This document shows, piece by piece, positions 33,840 through 43,850 of a stretch of DNA of 60,000 nucleotides. The position numbers were made by a program, and so were the translations under genes. Location: NCBI GenBank assembly GCA_014529385.2, contig CM043949.1, positions 148,533,850 to 148,593,849 on the forward strand, given 5' to 3'. Below the pieces are notes generated by a model. That model made no database searches. It was not told the DNA's origin and saw only the letters and a program-made list of their open reading frames with translations. The DNA comes from Adiantum capillus-veneris (Eukaryota; Streptophyta; Polypodiopsida; Polypodiales; Pteridaceae). Each line of letters begins with the position of its first letter. The first letter of the stretch is position 1.

Positions 33840-36240
33840 TGCAAAGTTCACTTAATTGCTCTATACTACCACCCTATGGCCCTAGGGCCATAGGGTGCTC
33901 TATATGTTGGTCAAGAATCTTATGGCCCTAGAATCATATGGTGCCCTCTATATTGACAGTTTATAGTTTCATGAATATAAAGTGCTCCATTTCACACATT
34001 GGGACTATAGACTTATATTTTTTGCACCTCTATGGAGGTATCTTTAGTCCTTGTGCTATACCAACCTCTCTTTGTTAGTGAAGAATTCTATGGATCTACA
34101 CGAGTATTTTGTACTACATACATATACCTCACGCCCATCAGGTGTTCTATTTTGGGTGATTGGGACCATATGATCATTACATTACACATTTGTATTTGCA
34201 CCTATGACCCTAGGGCCACAAGGTGATTTCTATGCTCAATACAATTCCTATGGCCACCAAATTGACATAAAAGTGCATTATGTACTACTTACATGGTCAC
34301 CTAACGGCTCTTAAGCCATTAGGTGTAAATAAGGTAGCCTATGTACTATGTATAGCTTCTTTGTACAAACATCATAGGTCCATGGATGATCTTCATGTTG
34401 AAAATGAGCCTTATGGTTCTAAGGCCATATGGTGCTATTTATGTCTACAAGGAACCCTATGGCCCCAAGGCCATAGGGTGGTCATGTTGCTTTATGTACT
34501 GCAAACAAGACCTTAAGGATTTCCACTTGGTTTTTGTGGTGTATAACCCCTGTGATCATGAGGCCAAGTTTGTCTACAAGGAACCCTATTGCCCCAAGGC
34601 CATAGGGTGGTCATGTTGCTTTATGTATTGCAAACAAGAGATTAGGGATTTACACTTGGTTTTTGTGGTGTATGACCCCTATGATCATGAGGACATAATT
34701 TTTCTACAAGGAATCCTATGGCCCCACGGCCATAGGGTGGTCATGTTGCTTTATGTACTGCAAACAAGATCTTAGGGATTTCCACTTGGTTTTTGTGGTG
34801 TATGACACTGTGATCATGATGCCATAATTTTCTATATGTTCTTCTACAAGCTACTTACAAAGTGTGGTCCACAATTATCACCTTATAATCAAAAGCTCAC
34901 TAGCAATACAATTTGGATCCCTTTTTTAACGATTCAAAAAAACTCTAAGCAATACGGTGATCAAATTTATGACCATACGGTGCTCAAATTTATACCAAAA
35001 ACCATTGACTCACCTCTAAAAAGCCACCCTTAGGTCCTAGGGCCATGCGGTCCTCTCTTTGTTAGTGAAGATCTCTATGGCCCTACAAAAGTACTATGTA
35101 CTACATACATGTACCTCATGTCCAAAAGGTGTTCTATTTTGAGACATTGAACCATAGGATCATTATATTGCATATTTGTATTAACAGCCTAAGGTCACCA
35201 AAGTGGCCTACAAGAGCATTATGTACTACCTACAAAGTACACTTAATGGATCTTAGGCCATTAGGTGTACATAAGGTTGCTTAGGTGTTATGTAGAAATT
35301 ATATGACCATAAGGTGCTATATTTTGAAGCTAAAGACCATAGACTCATCTCCTTTTTGCCTATGTAATAGCACCATAGGGCCATATTTGATCTTAATGTT
35401 AACAAGGATCCCTATGGCCATAGGGCCATAGGGTGCTGTTTATGATTACAAGAAACCCTATGGACCTTAAGGCCATAGGGTGGTCATATTGCTTTATGTA
35501 CTGCAAACAAGAGACATGGATTTTCACCTTACTTTTTGTGGTGTATGATCCCTATGATCCTAAGGCCATAATTTGTTTTTTGTTTTTCTACAAGCTACTT
35601 ACAAAGTGTGGTCTACATTTATTACCCTTAAGGTCACTAGCAAGACACTTTGGATCTCTTTTTTGACAACTTTGGAAAAAGTCTAAGCCTCTTAGTTAAG
35701 CTATAACATAAAATATTTGACACTCCTATTTAGGATATTTTATTGTTTCATAGAGTCATAACCCTATGGTCTTGAGGCCATAGGGTGTCATGGGAACCAT
35801 ATACTTTGCACCCAATGGTCACACTACCTGATGACCCTAAACTTTAGATTCATGGGTTTCTCTAAATTCTATAAATGCTACATACAATTTCCATAAACCT
35901 AAATTGATACAATTTTATCAAGGTCTTACAAACCTAAATTGATACAATTTTATCAAGGGCTTATAAACATAAATTGTAAGTGATCTATTTTGCATCTAAG
36001 AACAATATGCTCATCAATTTTGCACTTATACTTCAATAAGGAACCCTATGTCCCTAAGGCCATAAGGTGGTCTAGTTGTGCTACGTACTAGATACAAGAT
36101 CTCTGTGTGCTACATACAAAGATGACATAATGGCTCTCTACTTGTATTTTTTGGCCCCATGGTCATAATCTCATCCTTCTGCATCCTTACATTAAAAAGG
36201 AGCCCTATGGCCCTAAGGCCGTAGGGTTCTAATATGGATC
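33840..36240. repeat. Dispersed palindrome repeats, third cluster
   Basis: Includes a perfect 28-bp palindrome at 33870-33897, centred on CTATGGCCCTAGGGCCATAG. A run of three direct units of about 130 bp (34451, 34580, 34710) each carries one palindrome. More copies lie near 35412, 35455, 35766 and 36207. The ORFs at 34280-34775 and 35096-35666 are repeat translations. Confidence 0.85.
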
Positions 36241-36499
36241 CATTAGTACATAATGCCAAAACAATACAAACCCTTGTTCCATGATCTTTTCAAGTGTCAA
36301 TCTATTTGAAAACATAAGATTTATCACAAAGTACATAATGATAGAACATTACAAAATATTGCTCCATCATTTGTTCAAGTGTAAATATATTTGATCCAGC
36401 CTATGGCTTACGGTCATAGGGTGTTGATACCATAAAGTGAAAATTTTCTTGTGTTTATAAATCAACTTTTGGCCTAATGACAATGTACATTGTCCTTAA
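36038..36499. repeat. Segmental duplicate of 30.04-30.50 kb (left part)
   Basis: Aligns with 30040-30500 (gatgacataatggctctcta, then catcaaaggccataggg type). The match resumes at 37838-37990, on the other side of the TTAA-flanked element, opposite 30501-30650. Confidence 0.75.
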
Positions 36500-37841
36500 C
36501 ACTAGAATGGTAACCTAACAGGACATAAAAGTGTCCTTTCAAGGTTTTGGAAAAAAACTCCAAAACCATAGTAGATCCACTCATTTTAAAAAATCCTTTC
36601 ATGAGCTTATAGTTCAATAACTACTACATATGGAAAAAATGAGAAACTTGTAATTTTTCTCATCCCTTGGTCACTACAAGCCTCCAAAGTTGATGGACCA
36701 GTGCATTTTGCCCAAAACAGCAATTTCTTAGGTTGATTGCATATAAATAATAGTGGAGATTTTTGTAGGACATGAGATAAAATGCCCCGTTAACTTCAAT
36801 GGGTTGGTGACCAAAACATATGGTTGCTTTTACCTCACTAATTTCTTTTTGGGCAAAAAAAATAGGTAAAAAAAAGTTGCATTTTTGCCATTTTGTCGAC
36901 CTATCATCAAAGTTTCTATAGTCACGCTCAATACACATACTATATACATGTTTTCTTAGTTCCCTTTGGGCCTCTGGATTAAAAGGAGCCATGGAGCATG
37001 TCAAAAGGATAATGGATCTCTTACAATTGGAACCTTGGGAGCAATGATAAAGTGCTAAATACAACAAACATGAAAAAACTGGGTTTAGCATTATGACCTC
37101 TAGAAACCCATAGAAACTACTCAATATCTAGCCAAGTTTGTAGTCTATGATTATATATGGTTACTACCTACAAAATACACACAATTGGCCCAAGAAACAA
37201 GCAATATTGAGAAAGTTATACTTGCTACCCTAAAATGTATCGTATTCTTCAGCAATCAAAAAACTCAACCATCATCATAACTATGCTATATAGCATATTA
37301 GGTCCCCCAAAACTCAAGGAAGATTAGCTTTATGTTATACATTACACTTACAAAATCAAAATTGAATTTGGATATCAAGAAAGCCACCAAAAAAATCATA
37401 AAAGTGCTAATTTTGGCCAAAAAAACAGGATTATGCAATTCTTGTAAATTGGTCATAACTTTCAATTTTAACACTTAGCTCTCCCTACAAGCATCAAAAC
37501 ATGTTGAGAACTATGAAGGCCTAACCTCTAGCCATCTAAACCTCACAAACATGAAGTTTAGAGTGGTATAGTTGCCAAAAATTGAAAAAAAGCCAAAAAC
37601 AGAACCTGTTTTTTCACACAGTTTAGGTTCAAAAATGTTGTGCAAGAGTAAGGTTAATGGTGAGATCAATACTCAAAAAAAAATGCTAAGTTATTTTTCA
37701 GCTCATAAGGCAACTTTGTGGATATATAGCACCTAAAAATTCATTTTCATACTCTTCAAATAATTCAAGCAAAATGGTCACTTAACCGGACACAAAAGTG
37801 TCCAAGGACATAAATGTGTCCTGTTACCATTCTAGTGTTAA
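36496..37841. mobile_element. TTAA-flanked inverted-repeat transposon, 1338 bp
   Basis: The element is 36500-37837, with ttaa immediately outside each end (36496-36499 and 37838-37841). The left end is CACTAGAATGGTAAC(ctaac)AGGACA. The right end read inward is CACTAGAATGGTAACAGGACA, giving a 15-bp perfect inverted repeat, then a 5-bp indel, then more matching. Subterminal GGACAyAAAAGTGTCC-type hairpins follow at both ends. A duplicate of the flanking sequence at 30.45-30.65 kb lacks the insert and keeps a single cttaa at the equivalent spot. TTAA targets are characteristic of the piggyBac superfamily. No piggyBac transposase was recognised, so it is probably non-autonomous. Confidence 0.75.
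36660..37124 (-). CDS. Unrecognised 154-residue ORF inside the TTAA-flanked element
   Basis: Begins MSSFYGFLEVIMLNPVFSCL and contains a charged segment FNPEAQRELRKHVYSMCIERD. No DDE motif or known domain was seen. It is the longest frame in the element but may be fortuitous; both ends of the frame are AT-rich. Confidence 0.2.
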   Translation of the reverse strand: MSSFYGFLEVIMLNPVFSCLLYLALYHCSQGSNCKRSIILLTCSMAPFNPEAQRELRKHVYSMCIERDYRNFDDRSTKWQKCNFFLPIFFAQKEISEVKATICFGHQPIEVNGAFYLMSYKNLHYYLYAINLRNCCFGQNALVHQLWRLVVTKG

Positions 37842-38286
37842 CATCAAAAATAAACTCAAGTTACAAAAAAAAAAAAAATCTTTAAATATGAAAACTAAAC
37901 ATTTGGCACATCAAACTCACATGCTACTCAAAACTTTGATAGAAAGATTTAGAAAACTTTCACATCTTCATATTTTGTGGTTATATTTGATTCATCTATT
38001 TTGAAGATACTTTAATTACCAAGCATACATATCTTATGGGCACATGGTTAAAAGGTGCTCTTTGCTCTTTGACACCATTTGTTCATGAAATATTTGCACA
38101 CTTCAATTCAAATCATCTCATTAGAAAATACTCTAAATCATAAGCATACACAATTGTTTTGTGAAATAAACTCAGACCAATTTTTAAGATTTCAAAATCA
38201 ACGTTCAAGATTACAAAGTCAAAGAAAAACACCAAACCAAATACCAATGTTCTAAAGATCATGAAAGAATTGAAATTTTGGCTAGC

Positions 38287-39470
38287 TTAACGTGTTTCCT
38301 GTAGAAGCTCTAGAATGGCATCAGCCTCAACATCTAATAGCTCATCGATTTCTTCATTCTCTGAGTCCTTGCCATTATCATTTTGTGGAGTAGAGACCAA
38401 ACCTGCCCACCTTTTAAGCTCATCATCTTCATCTATTGTAGAATGGCAAAGAGCTTCTAGCTAAGTCATTTGCTCATTGGTACAAGCAACTGAGATCACC
38501 TTTCGTTGTTGTAGAAGTGCCTCTTTGGTCCCGTAACCAAGTGAAAATATGTCCACTACCTTATCATCCTCTTTGATACAAATACACTTGATGGCGTGCC
38601 GAACAGAAAAAGCTTTGGCAGTAGTCATAGCATCAAACTCTTCATTGTCGTCAATGCCTAGAGTAGACATTGGTTGAAAGAGAGACTCCTTGAGACTAGA
38701 GTGATTGGCGAATTGCTCTTCTTGACTAAAGAAAGCCCAAACTTCAAAAATTACTTCACGAAGAGCAGTGTGTTGGACGGTCGCTGATGCTATTAAAGAG
38801 CCAAGAGGCAAAGCATACAACTCATACCATTTTGCTTTTTCAGAGATTGCCTTCTCAAGAGAAGCAGCATGTTGGTACTTGACTAGACCAACAATAACAA
38901 ATTCTGATGGTTGATGTGCTATCCTACAAACTCCATCAATAACCTTTCCAAATTGAGTAGCACTCCAACCACTAGATATAGTGCCCTTGTGTGTTGTGTC
39001 TATGATACATACACCAACACACACTGTAGAATTATTCTCACCTTGGAGAAACTCAATGACTTCTAGATTCTTCCCCACTCACTTTATGGTCCATGGCAAG
39101 CTGAATTGTAATCTAGATGAACCATTCTTTTGTGCAATGATCCATTGCACATATCCCTTGGTAACTTATGGAATTGTTGGGGTCTCCTTTGTTTTTTGAA
39201 GCCTAAGATGTAGCCATTGGGTGCAATTGATAAAGAGAGATTTGTAGATCTCATCTGTAATTTTATAATGAGATCTACATTCCTCCCATGAAGTAATGGC
39301 TTCTACTGGATCAAGCTCTTTGAATAACTTGAACATCTCAGCCAAAAACACCTTCGTTTGTTTTATGTTTGTTGCACGTGCAGAGAGGTCGATCATGTCC
39401 GGTTGATGTGGTTGCTTCACCAAGCAAATATTTTCTTTTTTGAGCTCCTGTTGTAATAGCTTAACATCGT
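38287..39470 (-). pseudogene. Permuted DNA-methyltransferase-like pseudogene
   Basis: One minus-strand frame with stops at 39166-39168, about 39079-39081 and 38461-38463, ending at TAA 38287-38289. The first 100 residues are helical and charged (KLLQQELKKENICLV ... KVFLAEMFKLFKELD). Then comes GYVQWIIAQKNGSSRLQFSL and a segment VCIIDTTHKG at the place a DPPY motif would have. An FVIVGLVKYQHAASLEKAI segment follows, and near the end VVDIFSLGYGTKEALLQQRKV resembles a DxFxGxG SAM-binding motif. The order catalytic motif then SAM motif is that of beta-class N6/N4 DNA methyltransferases. Both motifs are altered, so activity is unlikely. Identification is by motif layout only. Confidence 0.4.
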
Positions 39471-41194
39471 TATCTTCTAAGCCTCGTAAGCATTGTTAGC
39501 CGTTTTTTCGGCTCTCTGTAATTGCCATAGTGAGTTATCTCACCCTATCAAATCACTCAAACATTGTGGTTACCCTCACCCTTTCACTGTATATAGGTGC
39601 GTGTGAGTTAGGGGACTTTTCCTTACTGAAATAAAAAACCCTCAATTAGCTAGTCATTGGGCTAGTTGAGCCAAAAAAATAAAAAAAATAAAAAATATAA
39701 GTATATTATGGCCCATGCGTATGTAAATATTTCTTTGTAAATAGTGCCTAAATAAAAGATTTTTTCATAATTGTTTTGGTATTTATTTAAATATTTCTAC
39801 CTAGGTGTGTGTTATTTATTCTCTGTACATTGCCTCACCATTACCACAATTTTTCTTACCATTTTTCATACTCTTTATTCCATATAGAAATATTTTCATG
39901 TAAGCTTCTCTTATATTTGGTGTAACTCCACCCCAACAAAAATCCAAAAAAACCAGTTTTATTTATGTGTATATTTTTTCACCATTGTGATTTTTCCCTT
40001 CCTACATCTATTTTTTTTTTTTTCTAAAAACTTAGAACACCAAAAATATTTACCTTTTTATGGTAGCCTCATAATCAGAGAGATTTCTTTTGACCCATTT
40101 ATATTTTTTCCACTTATATTATTTATATTTGACATGTACATCTTTTTTAGACCCCTCAATATTTGATTTTCTTAGTTGTACTATTCACTTATATCATGAT
40201 CTCAACAATATCTTCAATTATAGACCTACCAAATAAGGTCAAGGGTAGGTGGCATGCATACATGCACTATGGAGGGTTCACTCTTGGAGGTATTCAAAAG
40301 AATCATCCAAAGAAGGACCCCACAAGGACCTTGTGCAGTGGAAAAAAATGGTCGGTTTTGCTGAATTTTTAAAGTTCACTTGCTCTCCGAATTTGAAAAG
40401 ATGATACAAACAAAAGTTGTAGCTCGTGGGCTGAACTTTTGCCTCAAATTTTTTCATATTTTTTTGAGGTAGGAGCTGTGAGCTATGATTTTATTAGTGG
40501 ACCCCAGTTTTCCCATGCTATGCAGCCACACTCTCTCTTCCACTTTATCATTTTCCTCTTTCACACACACTTCTCCACTCATCATCCCCACCTCTCTCAC
40601 CACTCCTCTCTGCACCCTACTCACCTTCTCCTCAACCTTGAAAAATAAGAGAAACCATGGTGAACTCATACCTCCCACACACAATTCCATTCCAAAATTG
40701 ACCACCTAGTCTCATTTTTCCTCCTCCAAATTACCCATATCTATCAAAAAAACCAAAACATTCAGCCTCTTCTCTTAAAATACAGCATCATGGTGGTTGA
40801 TTACTCAGCTTCAATTACCTTGTCTCTCAAGGAAGGTCAAGAGTGGAGAAAAAATGTACCGTCAAAGCTAGTGGACCGTCAACAAGCGTCAAAATTGGCC
40901 CTACTCAAGACACTTGGAGCATCAACCTTGTAAGGAATCCACCTTTTCTTACCTCTTAAGATTTTTTCTTCCTTATTTGTATCCTACATGGATACTCCCA
41001 TTGTAAATATCCAATTCCATTTGTAAATTAATACTAACTCTACTAACACTAACCCACTATGAAAAGTCCTATCACCTCCATTTCTCTCCTCTCTCTTTCC
41101 CCACCAACTTCTTGATAATTCCAAGCAAAAGAAATTAGATAAATTGCTGAAAATCTAACCCAACCATGGTTAGAGGAGTAACCCTAGCCTTCAA

Positions 41195-41215
41195 AATTGC
41201 TATAAAAGGAGGGTG
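41195..41215 (+). promoter_or_regulatory. TATA-like box in the solo LTR candidate
   Basis: tataaaaggagggtg at 41201, with a downstream transcribed-region-like sequence; equivalent in position to tatataaagagg at 6876. Confidence 0.4.
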
Positions 41216-41862
41216 TAGCTAGCACAAAGAGGAGCTATAAGCAAGAGCACTATGCTATAGCTTGAGAAGCCAAGCTCAACCTCTCTAGAAGGAGCTCTTG
41301 AGTGGAAGCTCATTGTCTTATGCATGTGCATGTGTTGTAATAGGGGATTAGCAAGGGAACTCTATGCCATTGTAAGAGAGAGAGTGATCATTCAATTGAG
41401 AGTAGGAAATCTATCATTTCTCCTACTAGTGTAAGCCCAAAATTTGCTGAATCAATGAGGGTGGATTTGGACTAAGCTTGGATACTTTGTCTCCTTTCCA
41501 ACGTGAAGTAATGGACAACCATGATGCGTAAGTGTCTTGGTGTTTTTTGTTAAGTTCTTGATAGCTTGTCTCATGGTGTTGTCATCAATCTAGCCATAAA
41601 TCCCACATACTGTAAGAAGGCGACAAGGTGGAGAGGACTCCCCTGGCCTTAAGACAGTGATTGGGGTGGCTTTTCTTGTGATGTGTTGTGGTGAAATTTA
41701 CGCAAGCTATGTTGAACAAATACTAATCTCACTTTGATTTGTCATGACAGATTTGTAAGAAGGTATTAATGCAACAAGCACCCCCTCCCCCTTTCTCTCT
41801 CTTTCTTAAATATATAGTTGTATTTGCATGATCATTGCTGATACGTTTCAAAGCAGCCCGAG

Positions 41863-41863
<1 letters not shown>

Positions 41864-41900
<37 letters not shown>
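41864..41900 (+). repeat. (CT)n microsatellite in the LTR
   Basis: About 37 bp of CT; the counterpart of the 86-bp run at 7207-7292. Confidence 0.9.
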
Positions 41901-41902
<2 letters not shown>

Positions 41903-42071
41903 GCGTCCTAGTTCGCATCCAAAACTAGGTGGTGCCCCAAATTTGTGTAGGGTTAGGTTGCGGGTTTGTGTGTGTGTTGTTGTTTTTTTCCAACCCCAAC
42001 CCAATTGAGCAGCATGGGAGCCTAGAAGAGTGCTTGGAGGCCACTCTTCTTGTTGCCCGCCCCAGACCGCC

Positions 42072-43612
42072 TCAGCATCTAAAAGTAGTTATACTTGGTT
42101 GGCGTCCATGTGTAAATGAGGCTTGATGGTTCTCTAGGATGTTTATCCACTCCTCATAGATGTCTTCTGGATACATGACCATGTGGGCTTCTCTATTCGC
42201 AAATGAGCTATGGTTAAATGTGATGTTTTCCACAATCACAAAGGCCTACAAGAAACAAAAAGTAATAAGGTTTTATCTACAACTGCAGATTAAGAAAATT
42301 AGAAGCAAGAAATAGAACTTACATCCCAATCTATTCGACTCTCATGACCATGGGGAACACCTGCCTTTGGTTTTTTTGGACAAGAATATGCTAGCCACTG
42401 TCCATGCCCATGCTTCAAGACCTCCACATAAGGTTGGGTTTTCATTGTTGTCTGTGTCTCTATGCTCTCCATTTTGGAGATTCGCACTACAATCTCTTTA
42501 GGGGCATCTACAACAATCCTTGCAGTTCTGTATTTGTAGAAATCTCTCCTTGAAGCATACTTTGTGCTCTTGTTGCGCAAAAATGCTCTAGCTGCTATTA
42601 TGGAGTGTTGACCAGAAAGAATCCAGTAGTGGTATGTTGCCAGCTTGTCTGCATGTACTTCATTAGCCTTTAGAGGCTCCTTTTTTATGGGATCATATGG
42701 CGTAAGGTCAGCTGCATTGGAGACTGGTCTAGAATGCTTTGCAAATTGTCTCAAAAGAAACTTTACATACACACCTGAAAATGGCCTACATTGGAAGTGA
42801 TCACGTGCAAGATTGCATTGGTCAACAGAGATGAGTTGTGTAAACTTCACCCCAAACTTGAAGTAGTGCTCTATTCCAATGTACCCATCTAACCCACTCT
42901 TGAATGTCTTCTTAACATCCTTATCAAGATCTTTTTCTTCCGGCTGAACAATTGAGGCTAGCACCTTCACTGAGGCTGAATCTGCAATTACTGCTATTGA
43001 AGGATTTATTAAAGGAGGCTCAGTTAAGTTAGCTTCATCCCTACGTGGAGCCTCTAGAGGTACAAGTGAAAGACTTTCTTGCTCCACATTTTCGGTGCTA
43101 TTTATGACTGAGGGCGTCTCACTCTCCTTTAAAGTCTTCTTCTCATTAACTTGACTTGTACCTTCATTTTTTCGCTTCTTACTATTCTGTGCCTTCAAGC
43201 TGGCTAAATACTGAATAACTTTCTTGAAGCCTTCACTAAACATGTCCATGAGATTCTCGCTAGGAGTATCTTCTCTGATTTCTATCCACCCTGCCTTTAT
43301 CATTGTCTCTCCATCACTGCTATCTTTCAGCAACTCCCAAGCAAAGGCCATGGGCTCTAGCAAGTAACAATCACCGTTTTGTACTTTCACACCAAGACAT
43401 GGGGACATGTCAAGATCTGAGCAATCTTTATTTATCTCCTTGACAATTCCACAATCTTTGAAGGGATATTCTTCTTTATCTCTAAAGAACAAGTGGACTC
43501 TCTCATCAGATTTACCACTTGGTAAGTGAAAATCTAGATACCATGGGCTTGGAGTGGAGCCTGTTGCATCAACTGACTTTGGCATTCTTTCCTTTGAGGA
43601 GGATTGAGCCAT
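42072..43612 (-). CDS. ParB-like-motif protein, two exons
   Basis: The best intact gene in the window. The ATG at 43612-43610 lies just after a probable 5' UTR intron acceptor (gttatgttttcag). Exon 1 is 43612-42323, the intron 42322-42246 (gtaagttc ... cttgtag, 77 bp, phase 0) and exon 2 42245-42072, giving 487 residues. Features: a nuclear-localisation-like KKRKNE at residues 145-150, an acidic/Ser-rich linker 150-240, and a ParB-like region about 250-345 ending YWILSGQHSIIAARAF (329-344), which resembles the GxxRxxAA motif of ParB/sulfiredoxin-fold proteins. In prokaryotes ParB domains often sit in front of DNA methyltransferases, and a methyltransferase-like pseudogene lies downstream on this strand. 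Function in the plant is unknown. Exon 2 may be truncated or may splice onward. Confidence 0.55.
42246..42322 (-). other. 77-bp intron in the ParB-like gene
   Basis: Donor GTAAGTTC after GAT and acceptor TTTCTTGTAG before GCC. Removing it keeps the frame and joins ESRIDWD to AFVIVENITF. Confidence 0.65.
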
Positions 43613-43639
43613 ATCTCTGAAAACATAACAATATAACAT

Positions 43640-43850
43640 TATTTGTATTTATGTTCGATTTGAATATGATTGAGCCAAGTTTATGTAAACTTAACAGCAT
43701 AACATTACTTTGTTATAAATGGCTCTAGTGCTACATGGCTGGCCTAGGTGCCCAAGTAGAGTCTCTATATTAAATGCTACTAGTCAAATAGAAAACTACC
43801 TCACATTATCTAGCCATGATTGATCTCTGAACATTGTACATTGCCACCCT
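43640..43850. other. Spacer upstream of the ParB-like gene
   Basis: AT-rich DNA with no feature seen. It would contain the promoter and the 5' UTR exon. Confidence 0.3.

Larger units (their letters stand above)
39490..41960 (+). repeat. Solo LTR candidate related to the 5.9-7.3 kb LTR
   Basis: From about 40190 the order of landmarks parallels 6100-7335: an aaaagttgtagctcgtgggctga block, a pyrimidine-rich tract (40530-40630), tataaaaggaggg at 41201, a gaagctcattgtctt R-like region, (CT)n at 41864-41900, then ccaaaactaggtggtgcccc at about 41918-41938. No gag or pol follows on either strand, so it is probably a solo LTR. Its left edge is uncertain; a tgttagccg near 39494 is one possible start. 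AT-rich spacer fills 39490-40190. Confidence 0.5.

Noticed and set aside
34280-34775. ORFs with repeated YKEPYGPKAIGW-like segments as a repeat protein
   Set aside because: They come from the 130-bp palindrome units; frames shift between units and the translation is a by-product of the DNA repeat.
36500-37837. CACTA superfamily assignment because the ends read CACTA...TAGTG
   Set aside because: The flanks are an exact 4-bp TTAA and not a 3-bp duplication, and there are no CACTA-type subterminal repeat arrays.
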